Position numbers and translations under genes: made by a program. Below the pieces are notes generated by a model. The model was given only the letters and a program-made list of their open reading frames with translations. It did no database searches and had not been told where the DNA came from. A stretch of DNA of 64,000 nt, from NCBI GenBank assembly GCA_026745465.1, contig JACYXH010000103.1, forward strand, positions 484,501-548,500, written 5' to 3'. This document shows, piece after piece, positions 1 to 16,527 of the stretch. Position 1 is the stretch's first letter; every line of letters begins with the position of its first letter. This stretch comes from Lota lota (lineage: Eukaryota; Chordata; Actinopteri; Gadiformes; Lotidae).

Positions 1-120
1 GAAAATGCACAATTTTCACATTTTATTTATTTTCTCTTATTTTGACATGCAGCCCTAGTTTTATTTAGTTAATTAATGAGAGCACATTGTACATATCTAC
101 AGTCATACATATATGTTCAG

Positions 121-462
121 TAGGGCTGCCCCTCTTAGTCGATTAGTCGACTAATCGGTCGTTTTGGTCTTAGTCGACTAAGATTTCTTTAGTCGATAAG
201 TCATTTTTTATGCTTATTCATGCTTAATTACTCATTTCCAAGTAACGTATGAGAACATTTCTGGTGAACACGAGATTTAAAGTGGTGCTTTTGCAGGATT
301 AATTTCGGAGAAACTCAGTTTTACAGATGGTTAATTAACTACATTTATATTGCGCTTTTCTAGTCTTGCACAGCTCTGTCGATTAAATCAACTAATCGAT
401 TAGTCGACAAACTCATATAAGTGTTAGTCGACTAAGAATTTCTTTAGTCGAGGACAACCCTA
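121..462. mobile_element. hAT-like MITE, 342 bp, with 8-bp target duplication
   Basis: The element begins TAGGGCTGCC and ends GACAACCCTA, so its ends are imperfect inverted repeats. It is flanked by identical 8-bp copies of ATGTTCAG at 113-120 and 463-470. The interior is built from repeated GTCGACTAATCG / TTAGTCGACTAA palindromic units. An 8-bp target-site duplication is characteristic of hAT transposons, and there is no coding capacity, so this is a non-autonomous copy. Family membership is inferred from structure only. Confidence 0.85.
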
Positions 463-470
463 ATGTTCAG

Positions 471-2760
471 TTCTATGTTTCGTGATAATAAATATTGTCA
501 ACAAGTTTTTGAATTGTACTGAATTAATTTGATTAGACGGTCAGTTATTGATTACATTCAGAACTACTAGGCTACTTAAATATATATACCACTAAATTGT
601 TAGACATTATGATCTTCTGGACCTTTGCTTCAAAACATTTTCTCTAACTGGACCTTTTTTAAATTTTGTTGAATACCCCTGCCATAGAGCATGTGTAATT
701 TGGAGTTTTGGTTGATTCGGAGAAATTCTGAGAAAAACCCTGACGAACATTATGGGTCCAAATGGCAAAAATGTTGAGCATGCAAGATAAGGAATGTACG
801 AAAACTAATAGCAGCTCTTCCTCGCTCCTCGATAACCCTAAAGTGTGGTAAAATGGCAACATATTGACAACTGGCCATCAGCACAGAATATGCCGCCCGG
901 TTTTGGAGAGGTGGAAATAGGTGAACTCTGCAAACGAAGGGGATTCAGCCTGATTAATCTAATAACTACCCCGACCCTCACAAAGTTACTAATTGAGCGG
1001 GTAGCCGCCTTGATGTTCATCAAGCTACATGGGCCACCTCCAAACCAGTGGGATCCGACAGGATATGTGACAACTTGGCTGAGATGCCATTGCTCAGCTG
1101 AAGACAGTTGAACGAGACCTGCAACCGAATCTCGAAGGATCCCCGTGACCCATTGTGTCGATTCCTTTGACTGTGTTTTGAGAGCAGAAAGTCCTGTGGT
1201 CAAAGTCAAGACATCAAAAGTGAGTAACACTGGTGATTTTTATCAAGGTAGCGCCGCCTGCTGTGCTTGGTATGTTTTGGGGATTACAAACTAAACTTCA
1301 AATTTGGAATTGTATGTAATCAAAATGACTCTGGTAACGTTACAGTAAACCAATGTTGTTGGTGATGTTGAATAATTAGCAATGGCAATGATATGACGCC
1401 CCCTCCAACTTGGAGCAACTCCGGCCTATAGCTATACTTGACTGTATGCGTTTGGTGTGAATTAGTTAGCGGATCCTGTGTTTCTGCTATAGTTATGAAT
1501 TGGCATGATTTGTGTGTGGTTAAATGAAGCAATGGCCCACACATTATGAATGTTGTTGATAATGTTAGTTTTTGTAATACAGTAGCTAAAGTAAGCACAA
1601 GTAGTTTCTGTATCTAGCGATTATTTTAAGGCTACTTGTGCGTGCTTGTGCGCGCGCGTGGCATTGTTTGTGATGGCGTCTTTAAAAATGTTCACTGTAC
1701 CACTGGGTATGGGTAATGTTGATTAACACACACAGGGGTGCCAACGTGTACTCGAATCAATGAATCCCATGAGGCATTCTGATGTATAAGCCCTGAAGAG
1801 CCATCGTTGGGTCAATAGTTATACACAATCCAATAGCCAAACTAAAACGCAATTAAAATGGAAACGTGTCCCCAATGAATCCCACTGTTTAGAAGTGTAT
1901 AGTTCTACAACAGTAAAAAGCTGGTCAAAGCGTGCATGCGCAGCCAAGCTCCGGTGTGGGAGTAACCAGAGTCATTTAGAGAGAAAATGTATTTGGGTGT
2001 AACGCACATAGACCGTATCAAATACAGATTAAAACGGACATTTGCTACAATTGATTAATAGTTTGGTATTCGGGGGACGGTGAAGAACAATTTACATCCT
2101 TTGAGACTGCAAACCACTGAAGAATAACCAATGCAATTCCTTTTGCATGTGTTGTAGATAGACTATAACAGTAAACTAGATGGTTGTTCCCATTAGAGGT
2201 GGTGGTACAATGACGCTACCACTTCCAACGTATTCGTTATTATTCTTAGCGAGCTTCTCTTCCTATAAACTTCACTGAGCCACAATCTGTCACAATCATT
2301 CTGAAATAATACGCTACATCCCAATCAAATAGTTGTTTCTCACCATGCAGGAGTAATCCAGAAATAGAGAAACACGGACTGCACAGTACGCGAACACGCA
2401 ATTCTACTTCCGGATTACAATTTCAAAATAAATGTTGTAGTCAAAACGCAATTTGGCTTTTTGCTCTCCTTCCAGTAGACCCTAAGCCTAAGGATCTGTA
2501 CAGCTCCAAGGTCAAACCATCGGGCAAGAATACTTAGACCACATTGAAACAGGCAGTCTATACTTCTACTATAGACTATAGGCCTATTAAAAGGGGGAGG
2601 AGAAACATGGTCAGGAGTACGAAAGAGGTAGTCACCACACACCATTAAAAAGAGATCACAGGGAGAAAAAGGATGGTATGATGAATGGGATGTACAGTAT
2701 GAACATAACAGGGTGATACCATAGTTAAACAGGATCTCCTCTTGGTTTTCTTTTTTTTAA
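471..2760. other. intergenic sequence, no gene recognised
   Basis: Only short open frames occur and none resembles a protein I recognise. The 845-1230 stretch is open in both directions for about 90 to 130 codons, but it lacks splice or protein-family support. Between 1763 and 1790 there is a segment almost identical to 59336-59363 (a short dispersed motif around CATTCTGATGTA). Confidence 0.5.
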
Positions 2761-2764
2761 TGTT

Positions 2765-2950
2765 GTGGCGATCACGGCCGTGGTCGCCATGCTCCGTGCC
2801 GCAAGGGACCCTGGGAGGGTCGGCGGAAGCGGCACCGCCACCAGTCATGGCTGGGGGGACATGACAGGTGTGTCCCCTGTCAAACAACTGTCCCATTAGT
2901 CGCCCCCTGAGACGCCACTTCCCTCGCTAGGCATGGCCCTGGTGATGTCA
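2765..2950. other. GC-rich patch, possibly repeat-derived
   Basis: A locally GC-rich stretch in AT-rich flanks, containing a short inverted repeat around GACAGGTGTGTCCCCTGTC. A minus-strand open frame covers part of it but its product is low-complexity and unrecognised. It may be a CpG-rich repeat or LTR fragment; nothing confirms this. Confidence 0.3.
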
Positions 2951-3036
2951 TCACTGCCCTGCATCAGCAACAAAGGAAGGACGAATCAGGCAGGAAATCC
3001 AGCAGACAACACAGCAGGGAAACCTGAGGAGCACGG

Positions 3037-3038
<2 letters not shown>

Positions 3039-3107
<69 letters not shown>
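3039..3107. repeat. (AT)n microsatellite
   Basis: About 68 bp of uninterrupted alternating A and T, followed by a short imperfect palindrome (CCATCTATATATAGATGG). Confidence 0.95.
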
Positions 3108-3109
<2 letters not shown>

Positions 3110-3242
3110 ATCTATATATAGATGGCTAGAGCTACTAGCCATCACACAGAACATGATGTCAAACTGTTAGTGTTGGGAGTGCTTATGTGGATGTGCTCAG
3201 TTAAAGCATTTGGAGGTTCAACCAGCACAGTAGAGGATTTAT

Positions 3243-3411
3243 AAAGAGGTAATTACATTTATTCACACAGGGGATAAGCCGTACATGTGCAGCCTCTGCA
3301 ACAGCACCTTCACCGACAAGTCCACCAACCACAGGCACACCATGGGGAGTGGACCCTATGAACCCCATCCACCTTCTCTAAGGGGTTTGTTGTGTGATTA
3401 ATAGATGCACT
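3243..3411 (+). pseudogene. decayed C2H2 zinc-finger fragment
   Basis: The plus-strand frame through 3261-3345 reads a typical inter-finger linker (H-T-G-D-K-P-Y) followed by C-S-L-C, a conserved phenylalanine three residues later, and an H-R-H that would sit at the zinc-binding histidines. The spacing between the phenylalanine and the histidines is abnormal and the conserved leucine is missing. The frame runs to a stop (TAA at about 3400). Only this single finger is present. I read it as a relic of a zinc-finger gene or retrocopy; a terminal exon of a distant gene is less likely. Confidence 0.55.
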
Positions 3412-4759
3412 GTAAAGGCAACACAAATAGGGCCAGTGGTACTGAATTGCTCCGCAATCAAGGTTAACACAAATGTAACCGGCTTGTTTAACATTTGAAA
3501 AATGTATTAGTGGGAGGGGAGGAAGTGGAAATGTCATTTGGAGGATTTGCTGATGGTGATGGTGATGATTGAAGAGATCTTTCCTGTGAAATATTTGAGC
3601 TGTGTTTGCTACCCAGATAATCACACATCCCTTTTATTTTGTCCTCAGACCCACGACACAGACGCGTCCAAGCAATTGGGAAAGTCCAAGCGATGTGCTC
3701 AGCTATGTGGGAAAAGCGCATAAAATATTAACACAAATTAGGTATTTTACTGGGGGCCATCTCAAAGCAGCTTCAGGTCCCAAGATCCTCACCAGTTTGA
3801 AACACTTATTTCTTTACCAAGGTCTGGTAGAGAATCCAAACATTCACACTCTGCTGAGAGAATATTTGTCCAGAGGTTATGCAAGAGGATGGCCCAGAGG
3901 TTATCCAAGAATCACTAGTGTCATTGTCCACAGTCAAGATAGTGCTACATTGCAATTGCTACCCCGCAAGATTATCATTATAGCGTTCATCCATTTTTTC
4001 TTTTTTACGTCATCATTGGTAGATTTTAGGCTTACAGAATGGTAGTCCGTGGCCGTTTATGTAGGACAACAGTCTAGATTATTATCTTGTTCTGCTCTTC
4101 TCTACAAATGTAGACAGCCTACCCTAGTATTATGGGAAGATCACGTATGCACATCTGACAGGTGTATGGAAAGTTGGTGGACATTGCCATAAGTGTTATG
4201 ATCCTTATTACAACCAAAAATGTATTTTAGCTCTATACCATTTGAATGTGATGCATTACAGATAGATGATTTATATGAGCTGCTTTCTATTGATGTTAAA
4301 GTTCCAAAGTGTCAATACAATTTATATAGGCTATTTAATATAAATGTAAATCCTGTTTTACCGACAAACAAAATAAGTTACAATTTAAATATAGAATATC
4401 AGAATAGAAGGAATTGTAATGTGTATGGGAAATATGAGTAAATGTACAGTACTACCTGTTTCCAAAGAACTGTTGAAATGACAGTATTTGCTGACATTTG
4501 AAGCAAAAAGTCACGAAGGTGCAATAGTACATCTTTGAAAAATATATTGGCAAATTCTTTAAATTGAACTGAACCCTGTATTTCTTCCTGTAGATGTCAT
4601 TCATGTTATATTTTTTGCCTTCATTTTTCAGCATGAACCTTATTTTCAACATGTTTATGATTAAATAAATGTTTTCAAGAAGTAAATAAATACTTGGAAA
4701 AACTTCAGCTTGTTTTAAAAAGTATTTAATTCATTTACAAGGCAGATTTTAGACTTTTA
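3412..4759. other. intergenic; AT-rich, downstream of the serpin gene
   Basis: No coding sequence is supported. The part at about 4540-4745 reappears in diverged form at about 8230-8460, so it belongs to the 3' flank that was duplicated with the serpin gene. Confidence 0.5.
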
Positions 4760-7476
<2,717 letters not shown>

Positions 7477-7597
7477 CTGTGAACACAAACATCGTCATAT
7501 AGTGTATATTAACGTAATAAAGCAAGCCAATACATTACTCGTACGTCAGTTCTGCGTTTGCGTTGAATGACCACCGCACGCACCCGGAAGTCCGGGC

Positions 7598-7640
7598 ACA
7601 TTTTACAGGAACTTCGGACACATTTTACAGGAACTCCGGA
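7598..7640. repeat. short tandem duplication upstream of serpin start
   Basis: Two adjacent copies of about 21 bp around CACATTTTACAGGAACT, differing at one or two positions. They lie in the region where the non-coding first exon or promoter of the minus-strand serpin is expected. Confidence 0.7.
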
Positions 7641-8200
7641 TAAATTTACTACTTGCGTGCATAGAAACACCCCTTCCCAAAAACAAACACTAGTGTTCAC
7701 TGTTGGAAACAGTACATGAAGTTTGCCAACCTGATTGTTCCTTTCTTTGTAAGTAGTAAAGCAGACTCGACGGCGCACGGACCCAGTTGATTGGAAGTAA
7801 ATAAGGCACAGTCGATGAACGTCGACGAATATCGGATGAACGAAGACCCCTGTCCGAAATCGAGTAGCATATAACTTAAAGCCAAGTGAACGTCACTTTA
7901 TTCGAGCAAAGTGGGAGGGGTCACACGTTATAACCAATAAATCAGACTGTCAAGATAAGGAAAACTAAAGTTGCAACAATGTGAGGTGGAGCTCTCCCAC
8001 AGTTAATGTTAGCACACAGATAAAGCTTATAATCTTCTCTATTGAACTGACAGTAAGCCTATGCAATGCAAAATATGACCGGGATGCGAGATTATGAATC
8101 CTATTATGGCAAAGGCATGACCCGCCCTACTCCTCTGGTTGACATTAGTTTAGTTATCTTTGTATATTCATTTCTTAAATGAAGGCCTAGCCTATACTGA
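7641..8200. other. probable serpin 5' flank and first-exon region, then intergenic
   Basis: A non-coding first exon is expected here on the minus strand. One candidate donor is CAATCAG followed by GTTGGC at about 7735-7725, but I cannot fix exon 1. No other gene is visible. Confidence 0.35.
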
Positions 8201-8229
8201 ACATACATCACAGTATTTGCTTTCGTGCA

Positions 8230-8775
8230 ATATCTTTCATTGAAAAGGATATTTGCTAAACATTTGAATTGAATAAACACCATAACCCTGTATTTCTCCC
8301 TGTAAAATATCGGACTCTTTTCTACCCATGTTATATGCTCTATTGAGCCTTCATTTTCATGCATGCATTTTTTTGGTTAGAGGAGTAAATAATTGACGTG
8401 AAAAAAAACTTAAGCTAAATTTAAAAACTCTTTATTTCCTTTACATGCCGTTTTTAGTCTAAATTCTGTTTCTCACTTCATTCTCTTTGCAAAATTTAAA
8501 AAACGACTGCCATGGAGTCAACCAAAGCTGTGACGCAATCACATCGTCCACCATGCTTATGACTACCCATGTGTATGGTTTTGGGCCCAGTGTTTAGAAA
8601 TATGTTAACCAAGCTGTCCCAGTTTGCCAAGTTGGCGAGTATGCCTCTTTGAGTTCATAGTCTTCCTCCAATTTAAACTTGGGAAGGTGAACTAGGACTT
8701 CTGATTTTGTGTCCATGTTGTCCCTGTTGGTCCATTCATCCAGCTTTTCTTGTGTTAGTTCTTTCTCCAGCTAAA

Positions 8776-8776
<1 letters not shown>
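8230..8776 (-). pseudogene. broken 3' remnant of a duplicated serpinb1-like gene
   Basis: Positions 8646-8776 are nearly identical to 5042-5173: the start of the reactive-loop exon, its acceptor and the junction with a (CA)n tract. Positions about 8230-8460 resemble the 3' flank at about 4540-4745 in the same order. The part between is strongly diverged or deleted: the reactive-loop codons of 4760-5040 are not recognisable, and the recognisable frame meets a stop just after the G-K-L-G segment that corresponds to G-K-M-G in the intact gene. No upstream serpin exons are seen beside it. It is the relic of a tandem copy or a segmental duplication of the gene end. Confidence 0.8.

Positions 8777-8826
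<50 letters not shown>
8777..8826. repeat. (CA)n microsatellite of the serpin remnant
   Basis: About 50 bp of CA at the same position relative to the exon as the tract at 5174-5278, so it was copied with the exon and is now shorter. Confidence 0.95.
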
Positions 8827-9257
<431 letters not shown>

Positions 9258-9898
9258 TGTTTGTGTTTGTGTGGTTGGACAATGAATAAAGCAACATGCA
9301 AGTTATATGGTTTCAGCGATAGCAGCGTCGATAGCAACCACCATAGCAATGATAGAAAAAAAGTTGGTTTTGTTTTCACAGACAGAAACTTGACAGTTAT
9401 GTGACATTGACGCAGACCAATAAAAAAACAATAGGCCATTCAGGTCGCTTGTGTCATCATCCAGGTATTTGCCCATTTTAACCAGGAAAATATGAGCGTT
9501 TCAAGATTAAGTGAGGCTTAAGCATGATGTGGTCAACCCATGTATAACCGGTACTGGGTTGGGTTGTATTTCTGACAATGACTTATTGTAGAGATTTTGA
9601 TGACGTTTCTCTGTACAAAAGGCTGCATATTCGGTGTCAATGTACCTGGATATCAAAAACGATCCATTGCTATTACTTTCTATGAGTTTGAGTAACATAG
9701 GTCAAATATGTACTTTCACATGTTTCATGAAAGTTTGCTGTGATGTCACAATCTCCTATTATAAACTTCATTACCACTACTACTAATAATAACAATAACA
9801 TTACAATTAAAATTAACAATACTCAGACAGTATTGTTGAGAAACAATACTTTGTTTCTCAATTAGCCCATCGCTTGAGTCGAGCGAGTGAGCATTGAC

Positions 9899-10248
9899 AG
9901 CTCCGTCAGTGAAGTGAAGGTAAAATACACCACTCCAGTATCTCCATTACAATGTTATGGTGTGACCACTTCTCTTTCTCTTAGAGGAATACCTAAACTC
10001 TTTAGGAAATATGGTTATTTTCCACTTACCCATTGTCAAACAAGAAGAAAAAAAATCGGAATGAGAAATCACGAGCATGCGTTTGCACTGGAAGTAAATT
10101 GGAGTAAATTGTAAAAGGAAATTCAAACTCCAACTATAGCTAAAACTATCAAGATATGTTTTTGTGTATTTTGATTCACTGCTAAAATATCATTAATTCT
10201 TTTTTTTAACTGAATGGTGTATTTTACCTTCACTTTACTGACGGAGCT
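9899..10248. mobile_element. MITE-like element with ~40-bp terminal inverted repeats
   Basis: The left end at 9899-9939 (AGCTCCGTCAGTGAAGTGAA and onward) and the reverse complement of 10209-10248 agree over about 40 bp with roughly three differences, including AAGGTAAAATACACCA. The 270-bp interior has no coding frame. I could not identify a target-site duplication, so the superfamily is open. Confidence 0.75.
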
Positions 10249-10394
10249 TATCGATTTAATCAGCTCCCATAGATTTCAGCTAACTCAGTCAAATGCTTAC
10301 TCGAATTGAACGCTGATACCAAACCATAAATGATACGGTGCTTCTCGTTTGACTACGACTAAGTGGGAAATAACCTTATTTCTTTTTTTCCTAC

Positions 10395-10422
10395 AACCTT
10401 ATTCAAAAAGTTGAATAAGGTT
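10395..10422. repeat. perfect 12-bp hairpin
   Basis: AACCTTATTCAA, a 4-nt loop AAAG, then TTGAATAAGGTT. Single-base repeats of the CTTATT motif occur either side. Confidence 0.85.
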
Positions 10423-10917
10423 AACTAAATATCTTATTCCCTCATCAGGCCATTTAGTAGCTGCAAGGTATCTTGTAATACTAACAACTCACTGAACAGG
10501 GTTTTCAGTATTTATTTGTGGGTTTTAGGTTTGTGTGTGTGTGCCCACACACACATGAAAAATATGCACATGATGCCATTTTTAAAGTTTACATTCGATG
10601 TCATCCTAATTTCTAGTCGAGGTCAATGTTCTCGGCAAATGCAACCAAATCAGGTGTTGAACATTTGATATAGCTAGAATGACTTGCCAAATCAAATTCA
10701 AGCATGAGCACTGTACAGCAATCCCATTCCTTTTTTCTCAACACATCTCCACCACCCCGTGTGGGCAACTAATTTAAGTTCTATCGGTCTCCAAAATCTT
10801 TTCCAAATAGATAGAATATTATTTTACACATGGCCAGTGAGGCCACTGATGCAGCTAATACACCTTGGAGGCTAATATTCGCTTCCTCAGACATGTCATG
10901 AGTTTAGAAAACAAAAC

Positions 10918-10943
10918 CACACCCACACCCACACCCACACCCA

Positions 10944-11005
<62 letters not shown>
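10918..11005. repeat. compound (CCCACA)n-(CA)n microsatellite
   Basis: Five or so CCCACA hexamers followed by about 57 bp of CA. Confidence 0.9.
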
Positions 11006-11013
<8 letters not shown>

Positions 11014-11024
11014 TGCAAAGTCTC

Positions 11025-12936
<1,912 letters not shown>

Positions 12937-12997
12937 GGATAAATCATTAACCCAACATTCAATCTTGAATTTTGTATCTTGGGTTAATGATTTATCC
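12937..12997. repeat. perfect 19-bp inverted repeat with 23-nt loop
   Basis: The arms are 12937-12955 (GGATAAATCATTAACCCAA) and 12979-12997, its exact reverse complement. Transcription from either strand would give a stable stem-loop. It could be a palindromic transposon core or a hairpin RNA. Confidence 0.9.
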
Positions 12998-12999
12998 AG

Positions 13000-14014
13000 T
13001 TTTATGCTGAAATCTTGCCATGGACATATAAGCAATAACTACTTACGAGAGTAGCTATTGGGCAACTGCTGTTTCAAGTTCACTCAAATCAGTCAACTAG
13101 CTAGCTAGAATTCAAGCCCCCACTGGTTTTCTCAAGCCACGTAGAAGAATGTACACCATCAAAATGCCACTGTCACTGCAAGTCATGACATGTGAAGTGG
13201 ATTGTACTCGTCCCTCTGTGTGTGGTGTCTTAATTGACACCACACGTCTGCTGTTTTTGGCTTGCATTTTGTAATCTTGCTAGTAAGCTCACTAGATAGC
13301 CAGTGCTGCGTAATGTTATTGCCATTCAGTGAAAACTGTTACTAGGCCATTTGGAGCAAAATGTATAAAGAGCAAGTTCAACTACAGTAATTTGTGTAAT
13401 TTGCGTTGTCATGAAATGAAATGTTGATGTATACAACGTTAGACTAGCTTTGGTGTAGCATAGCAAGCTACACCCAGTGTGGGTGGTATAAGGTTAGCTT
13501 TAGTTCAGCTCAATTGGTAACGCTACTTTACCGTTCCCTCACACTAACCCTGTCAAAAGGTGCGTGTGTGAGTTTATTCAGGGATGGAATGAAAAAAGTG
13601 TCAGTACAGGCTGTCCAAATTAGGATTGGTACTCATTGGTGATTTATAATCATTTAAAAAGAAACTTTTAATGATACTCGTTTTTTTAACTAGACAACCC
13701 AAAATTTGGAGGAATGGATAAAGAAAAGCAATAACTATTGCTAAGCAATCTCAGGATGGTGAGACAATCTAAACTTAAACAGTGACTCACTGTAAATGGG
13801 AAAAATGGATGTGCAATCATTATATTTATAAATAAATAAATATATAAAACACAAATATAAAGCTAGGCTACATGGCAAAAATAATAGAAATGGCAAGTGA
13901 AATCATTCAACCCTGCTACACGCATCAAGCCAGACATGATCATGACACGCATCATGTCATGTGACACATGCCACCTTGAACAGTCAAAACTACAAAGTAG
14001 GGTTCTGCTTACAA

Positions 14015-14018
<4 letters not shown>
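13000..14018. other. intergenic, no gene recognised
   Basis: AT-rich; I see no supported coding region or known repeat. Confidence 0.4.

Positions 14019-14079
<61 letters not shown>
14019..14079. repeat. (AT)n microsatellite
   Basis: About 60 bp of alternating A and T. Confidence 0.95.
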
Positions 14080-14082
<3 letters not shown>

Positions 14083-14467
14083 AGACATTGTCAGACACTA
14101 TGAACCACGTTGACAGTTAAATGTTCCGTTAAGTATAATAATAAATAATACATGGACACAACAGTCCTCCCCTCTGAAGATGCATTCTACTGTAGACCAT
14201 GTCTAATATCTTAATCTTAATCTCTCTGTGCATGTCTGTCTGTCTGTCTCGCTCTGTCTGTCTGTCTGTATGTCTGCGTCTCTCTCTCCCATAGGCAGGC
14301 ACCATCCCTCCCTTGTGGGCAGACACATGGCAGCCCAACATTTTCCATTATAAACAAGCCTCATAATATTCCCATGATTATGTCCTGCATGCTGGCCATG
14401 AGTGGTCTCCCGGTCCCCATGCAGAGCCCCCCCCCCACCCAAAGATTCCTCCTCCATAACAAACACA

Positions 14468-14470
<3 letters not shown>

Positions 14471-14554
<84 letters not shown>
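14471..14554. repeat. (TC)n microsatellite
   Basis: About 84 bp of TC, flanked on the left by a CTGT-rich stretch (14230-14280) and on the right by further pyrimidine-rich sequence to about 14592. Confidence 0.95.
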
Positions 14555-14556
<2 letters not shown>

Positions 14557-14877
14557 CCTCTCCCTCGGTCCCTCTCCCCCCCCTCTCTCTCTGATCGCCC
14601 ATGGACCCCCTGAGCCCACCCTCCTCCCAGGCAGTTGTATGAACTCATCTCTCTGCATCCAGTGACTCTCCTTGCAGACAGACAAAAGCACTGGCAGCTG
14701 TCAACTGAGCTCTCGCTCTCTAGCACACACCAACACTGCATTGTGATCAGTAGATCAATACTTTCTCTCGCTCGTGATCCGTGAGACAAGGGGGACCTCC
14801 ACCGTCCATATCCCAGGATCCCTGTCCATCAGTGGAGGAAACCTGGAGGAAGGGACTGCTACAGCTACATCTCACCC

Positions 14878-14942
14878 ATGAGGGATATGGGAGGAAAGGA
14901 GAAGAAGATCCTGGTTATCGCAAACGTACCCAAATATCAAGG
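14878..14942 (+). CDS. mylk4: candidate alternative first coding exon of mylk4
   Basis: The ATG at 14878 opens a 21-codon frame that begins M-R-D-M-G-G-K-E-K-K and ends ...K-Y-Q plus two bases. It is followed by GCAAGT, a good non-canonical GC donor (G|GCAAGT). Joining to 20195 restores an open frame into the mylk4-like N-terminal exon. The upstream 300 bp is pyrimidine-rich and could be promoter or 5' UTR. The link is inferred from frame and splice consensus; a start inside the 20195 exon is the alternative. Confidence 0.4.
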
Positions 14943-16431
14943 GCAAGTTCCTTCACCTTTTCTTTTTATTTATCGTTATTTCATGTTTATTTTTTTCAGC
15001 CAGCCGACAGTTAGCAGTTAATACATGATGACAACTATTGGGTTTGACATTATTATATTATATAACAACCTGTTTCTACATAAGAAATGTCCACATTTGC
15101 TTTGCTTTGTTCTAAGCTAAATGGAAAAGGCATTGAGTGAAAGTTCAACAGTTACAGTCTTCTGCAAACGTGTTGAGTGGTTGCTTCTTTGAAGATTTTG
15201 GCAAGGCTGTAAATCAGTGCAAGGGTCCAAGTGTGTGTTAGTCTCTGTGTGTGTGTTTGTGTGTCTGTGTGTTTGTGTGTGCGTGTGCTCAGATGGATTC
15301 TAGACACTTTCCTTTGCAATGCAGTGTGTGCAATGTTATGTGTACATGCATGTGAATGTATGTATGCATAACTGCATTGTATGCATTTTCCATTGTAAGT
15401 AGCTACTAAGGAGGAGATTAGACTTGGTGGTATTTTAAGACACTACAATAATGCACTGATTTGAACTGATTTGAGCAGTTCTGATTTGAGCAGTCTGGGA
15501 GAACAGGCTTTGAAGGCACAGCCAAGCAGGGATGTGGTGTTTAGTTGGTGAAAAATAAACCTGTTGATAACTTGATATTAGGGTGGAGTACCTCCAAGCC
15601 TATTAATTAATTCCATGGATAGTATCTCTCCAGTATTTCACGGTTATGCCGTAACATGAGTGATCTAGAGCATAGCTTTTGTGTGCTTTCTAAAAGGCAA
15701 ACATAAGACTTAAATAGGTACACCTGTTTGGCTTAGCAACAAGTCCACTAAATTGGGCCCCTATGGACTGTGGTCACAACTATCAACTAACAACAACATC
15801 TACCAATAAGTCAGAACCCTATTGATGTCTGTGATCCTATATCTTTTTATTTTAACTATTTAAAAAAAGAAACTGAATGGTGCAGTGGTTTTTGGCTCAA
15901 GTAGCCAGGTCGTCATGCAGGTTTGTTAAACACAAGCTTGCTAAAGACTAATCATTGGTTAGGCCCGATCGTTTTCAAAATATTACAAATCAATAAATAA
16001 AAAAAGTGAGTGAAATAGCGTCTGTGGAGATCACATAAGCGGCACGCTAAACAACTCAGCAGTGTTCTGAACCGGCCAACTGTGTCCCTGTATCGGAACC
16101 CAAATCCCCTCAACATAGCCTATAATGGATGTGCCATGGAACCATGTGTGATGCCGTACAGGGGAGATTACAGGAAAATTCCTGGAAGATCCCTGTGGCG
16201 ACGACTGTCCACATGGGGCCTTCCTAGTTAGGACACGCCAAGCGGGGCCCCTTCGGCCGTCACCCTCGCTTATATAAGACTGGTAAAGCCATACTCCATA
16301 GCCATATGATGCGATAAGATGTTGCCATGTATGTGTCATGTTAGCCCAAGGATAACAAACACATGCACACAGAAGTGTATGCACGCACACACACGTGGAA
16401 TGTACACACTCGCTGACACACAGGCGTGCGT

Positions 16432-16432
<1 letters not shown>
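14943..16432. other. intergenic or 5' intron of mylk4, no other gene recognised
   Basis: Contains degenerate TG-rich sequence around 15235-15295 and no supported exon. Confidence 0.4.
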
Positions 16433-16503
<71 letters not shown>

Positions 16504-16527
16504 TCACTCACTCACTCACTCACTCAC
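16433..16527. repeat. (CA)n followed by (CACT)n microsatellite
   Basis: About 67 bp of CA passing directly into about seven CACT units. Confidence 0.9.

Noticed and set aside
838..1230. 130-codon minus-strand open frame, with an opposing plus frame
   Set aside because: No family resemblance, no splice structure and no supporting context; left as unassigned.
14203..14789. Arg-Glu and Leu-Ser repeat proteins
   Set aside because: Translations of the (TC/GA)n tract with no flanking domain; likewise at 31589-32126.
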